Below, in pieces: positions 52,054-62,211 of a DNA stretch of 64,000 bases. Below the pieces are notes generated by a model. That model did not search any database. It was not told where the DNA came from and saw only the letters and a list, made by a program, of their open reading frames with translations. The stretch is from Trypanosoma brucei gambiense DAL972 (Eukaryota > Euglenozoa > Kinetoplastea > Trypanosomatida > Trypanosomatidae). Both the position numbers and the translations under genes were made by a program. The stretch covers positions 434,001 to 498,000 of the forward strand of contig NC_026738.1 in the NCBI RefSeq assembly GCF_000210295.1, written 5' to 3'. Each line of letters begins with the position of its first letter. Positions within the stretch are counted from its first letter, which is position 1.

Positions 52054-52660
52054 GTACGGGAGTGGGAGTGGGAGTGGAGTGGTGAACTTCTTCGCGGACT
52101 TATCATTTTGTTTCGCATGCATTTCCCTTTCTTCATGACTTTTCCTTCTTATTCTTCTTGCGTGCGTGTTTGTGTTTGTGTTTGTGTGACATACCATTGT
52201 GTGCCATCTCTTCTTCTTTTTCTTCACCATCAATTTCTTTTTCCCGGTGGGGGAGGAGTAGGAGGAGGATAACTCAAGGGAAATTGCGGGATCTTTTACT
52301 TTGGTCTCTTTCCATCTCTAATTCTACCTTTGCGTGCGTGACCACTGGGGTTTTTTTTCGTGCGAGTTCGTGTGCGTGTTTGCACTGTTCCCATGATGGC
52401 ATTGCAGTATGTGTTGTACTTGCCGAGGGTTGTTATTTTCCTCCATAGCATTGTTGAATCGGTTCCTCTTTTTTTTTTTCTTTCTTTCTTTTTTATGTTT
52501 TTAACAACAGTGTCATGCGCACCAAATAGGTGTGCACGTGCGCTTCAAATCACATTGGCAAAGTATATTTCGTTTGTGCCGCTTATCCCAACGTTCGTCA
52601 CCCGCTTCAACACGCGCATTTATAAGTGCCCCCTTTTCTTATGATGTCGGTTCTGCTTAC

Positions 52661-52699
<39 letters not shown>

Positions 52700-52869
52700 T
52701 TTTTTCCTCTCTCTTTCTGTGTGTGTGTGTGTGTGTGTGTTTGCGTGTGTCTGTTTATTTCCATCACTTCTTTACTGTGCGGCTGGAACTTTTATTGTCC
52801 CCATTTCATTTCATTTCGTTCCCTTTTCTTTTAATACATATATATATATATAGTTCTGGTGTTCAAGTC
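51297..52869. other. intergenic spacer rich in simple repeats
   Basis: No gene is supported. It contains a TG run (51319-51346), a GATGAC/GAT block (51984-52020) running into TG repeats (52022-52051), (TA)17 at 52665-52698, and a TG run at 52719-52741. A shorter TA run at 52838-52851 ends in TAG just before the next start codon. Confidence 0.6.
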
Positions 52870-53916
52870 ATGTTAACTTCCACTGCTTATGGCATGGAGC
52901 TCCAAGCGCGTGCTATTGCACCGTTTTACCACTCCTCAAATAACAGCAGCAGCACTCATCGGTTCGTTGCCGGAACGGCATGCTTCGCTGGTGGGAATGT
53001 TATCCGATTGCTCACCTTCCAGGAGGAGTCGCAACTGCTGGAGTGTACGGCAACGTGGTCTCATGAGGAAGAGATTTTTGGTCTGTGGAGTTCTCCATCG
53101 GTTGCCGGCCCCAGTCTTTTGGCTGTGGGGGCTTCTTCTCATTGCCGCATCTTTCGCGTGTCGGATGATGTCTCTGGTGAGTTGGAGCCTGTTGTTAATT
53201 TTAATGCGGCTGCTGCGCAAGTTCTTTGGGACCTGGAAGGGCTGCAGAATGAGGTGAAGTTAATCTCTGAGGACTCCCTTCGTATTTATTCTCTTGCTGA
53301 AGGTAAGATGGGGGAAGAGATTGGCCGCTTCCGCGTTGACGGTTGTGCGGAGCTGCGGTGTGCTGCATTGGACCCGCATCACTCCTCTGTGTGTCTTGCT
53401 GCGGGTGAGGGAATTGGAATCGCTGTTATAGATACACGGAGGAAAGGGCCAATTGTAATGCCAAACACCACCACGCTCCATGGTTTAGGAATGATACAAA
53501 GTATCGATTTCAGTAATGCTCGCGAGGGCCTTTTCATGACGGCAGGAACCGATGGAGTTATCATGTGGCATGATTTTCGCATGGATGGGGAAAAGAGCGT
53601 GGTTGAAAGGAGGGGATACTTGGACGCGCATGATCACTGTGTGCAACGGTCGTTGTTTAATCCTTTCCACGACGAGTTGTTGATTTCTTGTGGATCGGAT
53701 CATACGCTAAAGCTGTGGGACACCTCGAAGAAAGGGGCTGACGGCGAATGTGCCGTATGTGTGTCAAAACTCTCTGACTTTGCGGAGTCCGTAGTGGCTT
53801 GTTGTTGGAGCAATTCTAATCCATGGGTATTTGCTGGATTGTCCTACAATGGTAGGGTCCTTGTAGATAGTGTACCTGAAGAGTGTAAAATGCAATTTAT
53901 TGGAAAGGAGGGTTGA
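52870..53916 (+). CDS. EIPR1: WD-repeat protein, EIPR1/TSSC1 homologue
   Basis: A 348-residue WD40 protein starting at ATG 52870 (MLTSTAYGMELQARAIAPF); 49 further open codons upstream are translated microsatellite. The start matches EIPR1 (TSSC1), whose first block reads 'YGLEFQARALTP'. Later WD blocks also match: HGLGMIQSIDFSNAREGLFM, NPFHDELLISCGSDHTLKLW with WD dipeptide, and the C-terminal NPWVFAGLSYNGRVL followed by VDSVPEECKMQFI (compare '[20 protein letters not shown]'). In other eukaryotes EIPR1 binds the GARP/EARP tethering complexes at the trans-Golgi and endosomes. A single AG (52852-52853) lies 16 nt before the ATG, giving a very short 5' UTR. Confidence 0.85.
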   Translation: MLTSTAYGMELQARAIAPFYHSSNNSSSTHRFVAGTACFAGGNVIRLLTFQEESQLLECTATWSHEEEIFGLWSSPSVAGPSLLAVGASSHCRIFRVSDDVSGELEPVVNFNAAAAQVLWDLEGLQNEVKLISEDSLRIYSLAEGKMGEEIGRFRVDGCAELRCAALDPHHSSVCLAAGEGIGIAVIDTRRKGPIVMPNTTTLHGLGMIQSIDFSNAREGLFMTAGTDGVIMWHDFRMDGEKSVVERRGYLDAHDHCVQRSLFNPFHDELLISCGSDHTLKLWDTSKKGADGECAVCVSKLSDFAESVVACCWSNSNPWVFAGLSYNGRVLVDSVPEECKMQFIGKEG

Positions 53917-54711
53917 GAGGTAAACTCCCTTTTGATTCCTTTCCTTTATACGTGATTCGCCGTTACTGAAACCTATCGACGGCGGTGTGTACACGCCTGT
54001 GTGTGTGTGTGTGTGTCTGCTAAGATCCTTGGCACTGCTAGTGACGACATTTGTTGGTTTTATCAGTGGAAATTTGTCTTCTTGCTATCGTTACCATCGC
54101 TGCTCTTCTTTCACCTGTCGCCACTGTTTTTTTTCCCTCTTGCCGGCACCCGTTTTCCAACTCGAATGCAAAAGGGCGTGGTGGTGGTGGTGCGGCATAG
54201 GTGATTGGGCGCCAGCCGGGGCGTAAGGGCGTTACAGGCATTTTTTTGTGCCTTTTGTTTCCCCTTTCTTTTCCTGACATATGTGGTGGTTCACGCGTTA
54301 CGATGCCCAGTAGAAAGGAAAATGGAATGGTAGTACTGCCTGCTCTTGTCTAACGATTCTATGTATATATATATATATATATATCTTGGCATTCTCCTTT
54401 CGCCCCTTTCCCGTTTTCGCTGTTTTTCCGTTTACCGTGCGAAACAACCGAACACATCATCACTTTATATGTAGTAAGAGGGGAAAAGGAAGAAAGATTT
54501 GACATAGAACTGAGTTGTCTTGACAGGTATTCACCCCTTCGGCCGACGAAGGGAAGTAGAAAGAGGCGTACAAATAAGAGCAGCAACCTCTACCTTGGAG
54601 GTGGGATTGATAAGGGAGGTGACGGCTTCCCATCCTTTATTGCCATTATAATCCTCTTTCATCTAACAAGTTACTTCCCGCTGTAGTTTATCTATCTATC
54701 TAACAGTCGTT
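53917..54711. other. intergenic spacer
   Basis: No gene is supported. It holds a GT run at 53998-54015, a (TA)n run at 54364-54384 and, just before the next ATG, three closely spaced AG dinucleotides after pyrimidine stretches, any of which could be the splice acceptor. Confidence 0.6.
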
Positions 54712-57700
54712 ATGCCCCCTAAGCTACGACAGCATTTTCACCAGAAGGCTGCCGCCGCCGCTGCCGCCGCGGAAGTGGAATCAGGGATTGCTGGTGTTGA
54801 GGAAACTCTCCGACGCCTTGGGTTAGTTGGGGGTGCGGATAAAGCGGGTCGCAACTCAACGAGAGCGAAGGACTCTGAGGAGTACCTGGCATCCATCAGA
54901 AAGGCAAAAGAAGAGGCTGCCAGGCTTCTGCGTGAAAGAGAATGCAGACAGTATGCCGTGGAGGAACAAAAGCGAGAGGACGAAGTTACACTCTCCGGTA
55001 ATGATAGGGAGAAGGCGCTGCAAAGTGTTATTGAGGAGGCACGCTTTATTTTAGAGGAGGAGAAGCGAAAGGCGATGGAGTCTGTTACAAGGCAGCTTGG
55101 AAAGTCTGATGAGCGTGTCATTAGGGCAAAGGAACTCAGAGCCGCGTTGGCTGTGCGTGATCGGGAAGTGATGTTGATGGAAGGTGTACATAGTCCCGCG
55201 GTATGTGGAGAATCAAAAGATAGCATGGTTGTACCAGATGTGAAGGAGCGGAGAAGGGCATTAAAAGCCGCTGCCGCAAGAGAGTACTGTAACATCATTG
55301 CCAACGGAATTGTTGAGTTGGCGATTCGGGTCTTTGACAACATGTACACTCCCATAGTCTACAACAACATTCCTTTGCGTCGATTTCCACAGGATCTCGG
55401 TGTGACGAAGTGGCGAGCATGGGTGGAAGAGTTAATTTTCTCCAAGACAGGAGTCAAACCTTTGAGCGATCTTCTTGCCACGACAAGTCTTCGGGAGCTG
55501 CGTAATACAAACTACAGGGCTGTGAAGAATTTGGTGGGGGCGGCGGAATCTGCGAATGATGTGAGCCAGTCCGTTGAGTTTGACTGCAGGGAGACTGTTG
55601 ATGGCAGGGATGCAACGGAAACCTTTGACGGAAATGCCTTTGATGCGGAAACTGTTATGAGGAAGGTTACGGAATTGCAGTGTAGGCATAGATCGGGACT
55701 TATCGCCAAAAGCGTGCAGGAAGCCACTCTCCTCCTCCGATGTGAAGAAGAGAAGGAACTTGAAGCCCAACTAGACGATATCCGTCGAACACACGAGGGG
55801 GACGCTGCAGAGGAGACAGTGCCCGGATGGACACACCAACTACCGCCGGTGGGTTGTTTTTTGTTCGGTGATGAGTTAAGTGGACTCAAGCAAATGGCGG
55901 AGGCGCTATATAGTGATGTCCCGCTGGAAGCAACGATCTTGTCGGGCAAACAGCGCACAAGCAACTCGCAACTGGCAGATGTGACAAGGAATACGTTCGA
56001 CTGGGATACCACCAGTGGTGACTGTATGGCGCATCGGGTTATTTTGGCGTCTCAGCTTATTCGAGGGCATCAAATGCACTCCGGTCAGGGAGGATCCGGC
56101 TCTGCGTCAACCAGCGGCACAAAGGTGTATAAAGGTGCGGGTGCGTCGAGCACCGGAACTAGTCGACTGAAGGATGTTAAACAAGCCGAAGACTTTGTGG
56201 AGTCCAAACAGTACATCGACGCCCTTTGCGAAGCTCTTGTGAAGGAGCTCGTTGCGGTGTACCAATACAATATTATGCTCGTCCTACGTCCCTCTGCTGA
56301 TGCCTCTGAGGGTGTGACGGAGGCGCCTCCGATGATGCGTTTGCTGTTTCTAGTCGGCTTTCCAGACACAGAGGTGTTTTTACGCACTCTGCACCAACGA
56401 CTTCATCTGGCCCTTGAGGTACTTGAACACGAAGTTACACGAATGCTTAGAGAGGAGGAGTGCGGCGATGAATGTGGGTCTGTTACACTGTTGGCTATCA
56501 AACACCCCATGCGCCAGACGTTATCCACTACCGCGTCCTCTACCCGCAAAAAGGGGAGCCGGCTCTGTTTGTCCCCATCGACAAGGAGGTGTGGCAACTC
56601 TAGGTCATCAGTTATTGAAGCTGAGGAGACACCTCCACCACGGCTGCGTGTGTTCCCGCCATTGTGTCTGGTGGGGGTATTTCTGCAATATGACATTCCC
56701 TCCCGCTACAGGCGGATGCGGCATGCGAGGAACCGCTCCACACTGACCATGTCTGATATCCTTAGTCAAACTACATCTCCCCTTCTTTCGCAACCTTTTT
56801 CAGGCCCAACCCCGCCACAACATGGGGAGGAGGATACCGGCGATTCTTTTGCGGAGTGGCCAGTGTGGCGATTGCGAATGGAACTCATTCAACAAGACCG
56901 GAAGATGCGTCAATCCTGGAAGACGTGGTGTGCGCGCGTGTCAAAGGCTGGTTTATCTCACATTTCTGAGGGAGAACGAACCCCGCATGTGGAGAAGGTA
57001 AAAAGGCGGGGACGTTCGTCCGTAACACATGGAAAATCTAACGAGAATGTAAGTTCAAACGTAAGCCAAACTCCTATCCCGCCAGGACTTGCGGTGCCGA
57101 AGGTTCTCTTCTTCGAACGGAGGGAAAACCTTCCCGAGAACACAGAACATGGGGATCTCGTACTGTACCTTATTTTGAACCTAAAATATGAGTTGAGGCC
57201 CATTGCTAACGTTCTTGCTAATAAGTCCCTAATACCAGGGCAACTGGCTTCTCCATTGAAGCTCAGTGACTACCGATTACCGTTGACCGTGCTTGCTCAG
57301 CTGGTGGAGGTTCACGACCGATTCCACGCTCGTTGGAATGACTTAATGGCTCTTACCCCCCAGGTGGTGCAGGATTCAGTGTTGACTGGGTCATCAACAC
57401 GGGTGCAAAGCAGGTGTGCGACCGATGAAGGCAACGACGGGGAGGGGCCCCCGAGGTGGGAGACCGCAATAGCTCTCGAAGCCGAAATGCATCGCGTCTT
57501 TCATGTAATTTTATCGGATTTGTTGGATTTTCTGACGGATGAGGTTTTTCCACCATCTCTATGGGGTGGGAGAACCGATTCGATTCCCCCCGTCACCCCG
57601 ACTAATGTATCCTCTGGCGATAGACTCAGTCGTACTTTGCACTTCATGACTTTAGATGATAATTATGGCGTTTCGCGCGAGGCACTGTATGGCTTAATGT

Positions 57701-59967
57701 CCGAGGGATTAACCAAGCTTGACACTGTTAGTGCCTTGTTACTTCGTCAGGTTCTCGAAGTTGCGTTGGCAGATGTGGGGGAAGCGCTTTCTGGTCTCTG
57801 CGCGTGGGCCCATAGTCACATGCTGTCCGCTCCGCGGATTCCCGCAGAAAAGGGGAATACAACACCCAGTCCGGGGAGCCCAACGTTTTCACCTGTCCGC
57901 AATCATTCTCTTCCGAGCAACTTTTCAACCTATGATTTTGTAAAGAGAGACTTTCTTCGCGCCGCCCCACGTATTGAATTTGATGAGATACTGCATGCCG
58001 TGCAGCAGTTAGATGGTAGAGCCGAGGCGGTCGAGAATTTTCAGTATTTCATGTGGGCATATTCGTCGCGTGTTCACGAGACGGCGCTGTCGTGTTTGTT
58101 GGACTCTATAGATGGTATTAGCAAGAGGTTAAGCGTTGAGGTCTCTAACAGTTGGGATGTTACGGCTCCCCGAGTTATTCGTCAATTGTTGTCCGAGCTT
58201 TTTGCTGTTCCGCCACTGGAAGGGAATGATGGATTTGAAGGTGGCGCAGCGGAAGAAAGGCGCTGCGATACTGTTTATACCCCTACTCAGAATAATGTAC
58301 TTCCTGTAGACTCACCATCGCCGCCGTCGCCTCCCGCAATCTCAGTGTCTGTGGGGCGTTTGGTGGCAGCCATCGCATTACTGCGCCGCTGCTGCATGAC
58401 ATCTGCAATGTGTGCGGCCCGTTGGGTGGATGACATGTACGCGGCGTCACTTAGAATTCCACCTAATGGTAGGTTTCCATCCGCGTGTCGCCCGTCTGAC
58501 GTTGCGGGCATCTTCCTACCGCCTGTTGCGGCTCAGGAGGAGATTGCCTCGCGGTCGTCACTGGCAGTGCAGTTGATGGAACAGTTGGTCCCAACGTTCA
58601 GCATCGACTCGGTGAAAGATCGGAACTGCTGGGAAGAGACTGGAGTTGAGTTAGTTTTGCAAAACTTTTCCATGTACCAAAAGGGCACTGTGAACGAAGA
58701 TGAGTTCACCCACTGTGTTCTTCAGGCGCAGCTCAACTGCATTTGGAAACTGCTACCCGAGGGGTTGCATACGATCGTCAGGGACATTGGTTTTACCCTT
58801 CCCTTCGCGCCAAAGGATTGTAGCGGTGAGTCGGCGCATATTAAAGGTGTGTCGGACTCCATGTTCTCATGGATGAGACTCAGGCACTGCAAGGGTGTGG
58901 CTGAGACGCCCGTGCTAACTGGAGAGGATTGCGCTCGCATCTTCCGTAATGCGGTTCGCTGCCAGAAGTATGTTTTACTTCAGATGGAGTACTCCTCGAG
59001 GGCAAGACGGACTACACTTTCATCCACCGTCACCCAGAGTGGCATGATGGCCCGGTGGTGTAAAAGACCCGTGCTTCATCTGCAGCAGTTTCTCGTGGAT
59101 CTTCTCTTTCGTCAGCCCTATCCTTCCGGCGCATCCAGCGCTGACTACACGAAGGAGTGTAGCCTGGTGAACGAACCTTCCACCAAGGAGTTGCGTGAGA
59201 TGGTGCAGTCGTTCCCCCCAGAGTTGCGGGAACAAGGACCTGATCAGGTGGACGGCACTGCATCTATAACAATGGAGGCCTGGCACCGCATCAAGTGGTG
59301 GCATTTTTCCACGAATGCTTCCAAGGCAAGTTGGGAAGACTTCTTGAAGTGCTACCTTTTTCGTGTTCTTACCGTTTCGTTTGAACTCAAGAATGGTGTC
59401 CTGTGCTCACGTCTGTTGCCGCGCCTTCCAGACTTGTTGTCTGCCATCGCGCGCACACGGGGGGCTCAGGCGACTGTGGAGCGCTATTATCATGCCCTTG
59501 TTGCGCTGGACGCTGCACGGACGAAGAAACTGCGTCATTCCCAGTTGGTGGAAACGCCACTGCTGGCCGAAGCGGGACAAAATCATGCGTATACATTAGC
59601 CTCCATAAAGGGTTCATTGTTGGCCCTCTCTCCGCTATCGGTGTTTGATCTCACGTTGTCGGTGAAGGAGGCTTTGTACTTTTTTCGACCGGCGTTCGAC
59701 AGCTGCGCTCCAGGTTGGAGTGCGGCGACACAGCGCAGTGCTGAACCGACTTCGCCGTATCGTTCCGTGCGTGGCAGGTATTCACTTGGTGGTGAAGGGA
59801 ACAGCAAGATCAGCGAGGATGAGGAAAGTAGTGGCGAGTATACCATTTCCCTCGAGGAGGACCTCATCCTTCTGCTGGAGATTGAAGGTCGCACAGCACT
59901 GTCTTTGCCCCTACTGAGTTCCTCACACTGGGGGCGGCACGTATTGCCACGTCTGACGGTCATTTAA
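54712..59967 (+). CDS. large protein of unknown function, 1751 aa
   Basis: No family is recognised. It starts at ATG 54712 (MPPKLRQHFHQK), followed by an eight-Ala run at 13-20. Residues about 55-200 are charged and helical (KAKEEAARLLRERECRQYAV; EEARFILEEEKRKAMESVTR), suggesting a coiled coil. The body is a long, apparently folded sequence with scattered low-complexity linkers (Ser/Gly near 462-485, Pro/Ser near 1195-1215). One segment near residue 1326 (MYQKGTVNEDEFTHCVLQ) looks like half of an EF-hand loop, but a partner is not evident. The C-terminus has a Glu-rich stretch (SISEDEESSGEYTISLEEDL-like) before a final hydrophobic block. There is no membrane segment or signal peptide. Size and coiled-coil N-terminus would suit a flagellar or cytoskeletal component; this is inference. 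Confidence 0.88.
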   Translation: MPPKLRQHFHQKAAAAAAAAEVESGIAGVEETLRRLGLVGGADKAGRNSTRAKDSEEYLASIRKAKEEAARLLRERECRQYAVEEQKREDEVTLSGNDREKALQSVIEEARFILEEEKRKAMESVTRQLGKSDERVIRAKELRAALAVRDREVMLMEGVHSPAVCGESKDSMVVPDVKERRRALKAAAAREYCNIIANGIVELAIRVFDNMYTPIVYNNIPLRRFPQDLGVTKWRAWVEELIFSKTGVKPLSDLLATTSLRELRNTNYRAVKNLVGAAESANDVSQSVEFDCRETVDGRDATETFDGNAFDAETVMRKVTELQCRHRSGLIAKSVQEATLLLRCEEEKELEAQLDDIRRTHEGDAAEETVPGWTHQLPPVGCFLFGDELSGLKQMAEALYSDVPLEATILSGKQRTSNSQLADVTRNTFDWDTTSGDCMAHRVILASQLIRGHQMHSGQGGSGSASTSGTKVYKGAGASSTGTSRLKDVKQAEDFVESKQYIDALCEALVKELVAVYQYNIMLVLRPSADASEGVTEAPPMMRLLFLVGFPDTEVFLRTLHQRLHLALEVLEHEVTRMLREEECGDECGSVTLLAIKHPMRQTLSTTASSTRKKGSRLCLSPSTRRCGNSRSSVIEAEETPPPRLRVFPPLCLVGVFLQYDIPSRYRRMRHARNRSTLTMSDILSQTTSPLLSQPFSGPTPPQHGEEDTGDSFAEWPVWRLRMELIQQDRKMRQSWKTWCARVSKAGLSHISEGERTPHVEKVKRRGRSSVTHGKSNENVSSNVSQTPIPPGLAVPKVLFFERRENLPENTEHGDLVLYLILNLKYELRPIANVLANKSLIPGQLASPLKLSDYRLPLTVLAQLVEVHDRFHARWNDLMALTPQVVQDSVLTGSSTRVQSRCATDEGNDGEGPPRWETAIALEAEMHRVFHVILSDLLDFLTDEVFPPSLWGGRTDSIPPVTPTNVSSGDRLSRTLHFMTLDDNYGVSREALYGLMSEGLTKLDTVSALLLRQVLEVALADVGEALSGLCAWAHSHMLSAPRIPAEKGNTTPSPGSPTFSPVRNHSLPSNFSTYDFVKRDFLRAAPRIEFDEILHAVQQLDGRAEAVENFQYFMWAYSSRVHETALSCLLDSIDGISKRLSVEVSNSWDVTAPRVIRQLLSELFAVPPLEGNDGFEGGAAEERRCDTVYTPTQNNVLPVDSPSPPSPPAISVSVGRLVAAIALLRRCCMTSAMCAARWVDDMYAASLRIPPNGRFPSACRPSDVAGIFLPPVAAQEEIASRSSLAVQLMEQLVPTFSIDSVKDRNCWEETGVELVLQNFSMYQKGTVNEDEFTHCVLQAQLNCIWKLLPEGLHTIVRDIGFTLPFAPKDCSGESAHIKGVSDSMFSWMRLRHCKGVAETPVLTGEDCARIFRNAVRCQKYVLLQMEYSSRARRTTLSSTVTQSGMMARWCKRPVLHLQQFLVDLLFRQPYPSGASSADYTKECSLVNEPSTKELREMVQSFPPELREQGPDQVDGTASITMEAWHRIKWWHFSTNASKASWEDFLKCYLFRVLTVSFELKNGVLCSRLLPRLPDLLSAIARTRGAQATVERYYHALVALDAARTKKLRHSQLVETPLLAEAGQNHAYTLASIKGSLLALSPLSVFDLTLSVKEALYFFRPAFDSCAPGWSAATQRSAEPTSPYRSVRGRYSLGGEGNSKISEDEESSGEYTISLEEDLILLLEIEGRTALSLPLLSSSHWGRHVLPRLTVI

Positions 59968-60822
59968 TGAGATGGCGTCTGCCACACATGTGTGTTTTTG
60001 TATGTGTTTGACGCTACTCTATTTGTGTTTTCATTTTTTAATTTACTGGGTGCCCTGTTACTTTGGGTTGCGGTACAGGCGATTTTTATGTACGCCTATT
60101 GTGTGCAACTGCGTGAAGGTGGTGTCTGAATGGTTAAATACGGAGTTGGTGTGGTAGCAGAATATGTTTGTCCAATACATGTTCCTTTTCTTTTACCTCT
60201 GTGTGCATATTTTTGTTATATATATATATATATATATAACTTGTTGGTGCACATACGTGTAGACACGGTGTGTTTGTGTGTGTGTGTGTGTGTGGGGGTG
60301 TATATGTTATGTACAGGTTTGAATTCATTCATTCATTACTTAGATCTTCATGTGATTGCTCGCGTGCCGTCTACACAAGAGCTTCGCTGTTACTCTTGTA
60401 ATAACCGTCACTTTTTTTTTTGGTTCACTACACCTGGCATTTTCGTCACTCCACCGATTCTACTTTCATTTTTTTTGTTCTCTCTCGGTTCTTTTTTTTT
60501 TGTTTTCTTTTTTCTTTTTCGCCCTCCGTTGCTGTGAAGTTTCTTACTATTCCCCCCAGCGCACTTGCGAAGCGGGACGCGGAGGGGTGTGTGAGGGGTA
60601 ATACGGAATATACTGGGGCAGAGGTGTGTGTGTATCAAAAACAAAGAAGCCATCATCTAGATTTACAAAGGTAGCGGCAAGAAGGGAGAGAGAGTGAAGG
60701 GAAGGGAAGGGAAGGGGAGAGGGAGTGCACGTATAAAAGTGGAAACGTAAATAAAATCCCCTGATCAGATACGGCAACAGGTTTATTTCTTCGGTGTGGT
60801 TGTACAGTGAAGCGGGGAAAAG
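59968..60822. other. intergenic spacer
   Basis: No gene is supported. It holds a (TA)n run at 60217-60238, a GT run at 60268-60293 and a long polypyrimidine tract at about 60410-60537 with AG at 60538-60539, which may splice the next gene. Confidence 0.6.
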
Positions 60823-62211
60823 ATGGAGAGCTACAAGGATGTGATTCTGAGCCAACCGCCGGCAATGTACCAGCGACTGCCCCAGCCATCTAATGTCGCC
60901 GTAGAAAACTACAAGGGCATTCTTTTGTGTGCCTGCCCTGTAAATATTCCCAATGGCGCCTCCATGGAGCTTCGGGGGAACAATGCCACTGCCCCAACCG
61001 GCCCCGTATTCGTACCGGCTGGTGGGTCCAACACGCCACTGGGCTTAGGGCCCTCTGCGGAGGAGCGCGCAACAATGGAGCGGAACCACCGCCAGCGTGT
61101 AGAAAACCTGAAGTCGCAGCGTGCCAATGTCTGCGCAGTCGTTTCACAGCATAAGCGCTGGCTTCGCAGCTTCGCTAAGCAGATGCGACAAATGAAGGAG
61201 GAGGAAGTGGTGCGTGAGGTTGAGCGCGCCCGACGTGTGGACCAGATGAGGCGCAAATGGGCGCAGAAGGCAAGCGAAGCAACTGCGCAAGAGCAACAAG
61301 AGCGCGGTGCAGCGTTGGATGCCGATAGAGGGGGACAAGGGGGCCAACAGCAACAACAGCAACAGCAAAGACTCAGTGAAGGAGCAATGGGGAATGTACC
61401 TTCAGCACCTGAAGCAAAAGAAAAGAAAAAGGTAGGGAAGAAAAAGAAGAAGCCCAAGTGGGCCCTTACAGAGGATGAAGCCTTGGAAGATGAGATTGCG
61501 GAGGCGGACAACCTGCTTGAGTTCGCAAAGAACCTCGACTATGACAAATTCATCAGTGATTACGAGGTGGCTGGCGCTCTTGCCATCATGCGGGACAGAG
61601 TGGAGGAACTCACACGCGAGAATAATTGGACGAAGGAATCCGTGGAACGAGCGGCTAAAGAGAACGCCGACGACGAAGACGAGCATGAATGTGATTATGA
61701 AGGAGAAGCTGAGAAGAAGGGTGCATACGATGCAGAGGCGCGTGGCCAAAGGAGGAAGGAACTCCAACAGCAGCTGTCGAGCACAGCTGTGGCGCGTAAG
61801 GCGGCTCCAGCGCAGGTGGCGGCTCATGATAAGGAATGGAGCAATTCAACCTCGATTGCTGGTGCTTTACGGCGTGCAATCATGCGCGACGCCTTACAGC
61901 TTGCGGAGCGTATTCTCGCGTCTTCTGAATCAATGCAACGGATTCACACAAAGTTCAGTTTGGCTCGCATTCTGCAGTACTGTGCCGTGTGCGGCGAGGA
62001 TCCGCGAGAGGCAATGCAAAAACCGTCCATTGGTGGGAAGAAAGGACTTGAGAAGGAGCCACAAATTGTAAAATTACACCCCGATGCCACTGGACTAGAG
62101 ACTGAAACTAGTGATGGTCAAGGGGGACAGCGGCGCGTCCTTTTGGATCTTCAGCGCTCTAAGGAAAGGACTCAGGGGTTGCCGTATTTGTATCGTTGCC
62201 CTGCCATATGA
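60823..62211 (+). CDS. charged coiled-coil protein with polyQ and Lys-rich linkers, 462 aa
   Basis: No family is firmly recognised. It starts at ATG 60823. The N-terminus has an aromatic/proline segment (LSQPPAMYQRLPQPSN; VENYKGILLC). A helical, strongly charged coil at about 85-160 (KRWLRSFAKQMRQMKEEEVV) is followed by eight Gln (about 174-181), a Lys cluster (KEKKKVGKKKKKPKWALTED) and an acidic helix containing the block NLDYDKFISDYEVAGALAIM at about 238-257, which looks like the best conserved part. The C-terminal third has a second helical region (SIAGALRRAIMRDALQLAER). It may be a cytoskeletal or ciliary protein by general character only. Confidence 0.82.
   Translation: MESYKDVILSQPPAMYQRLPQPSNVAVENYKGILLCACPVNIPNGASMELRGNNATAPTGPVFVPAGGSNTPLGLGPSAEERATMERNHRQRVENLKSQRANVCAVVSQHKRWLRSFAKQMRQMKEEEVVREVERARRVDQMRRKWAQKASEATAQEQQERGAALDADRGGQGGQQQQQQQQRLSEGAMGNVPSAPEAKEKKKVGKKKKKPKWALTEDEALEDEIAEADNLLEFAKNLDYDKFISDYEVAGALAIMRDRVEELTRENNWTKESVERAAKENADDEDEHECDYEGEAEKKGAYDAEARGQRRKELQQQLSSTAVARKAAPAQVAAHDKEWSNSTSIAGALRRAIMRDALQLAERILASSESMQRIHTKFSLARILQYCAVCGEDPREAMQKPSIGGKKGLEKEPQIVKLHPDATGLETETSDGQGGQRRVLLDLQRSKERTQGLPYLYRCPAI
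61340..61370 (+). repeat. CAA/CAG (polyglutamine) repeat in coding sequence
   Basis: A run of mixed CAA and CAG codons encodes eight consecutive Gln. A similar but shorter run (38409-38432) sits in the membrane-protein gene at 38160. Confidence 0.85.
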
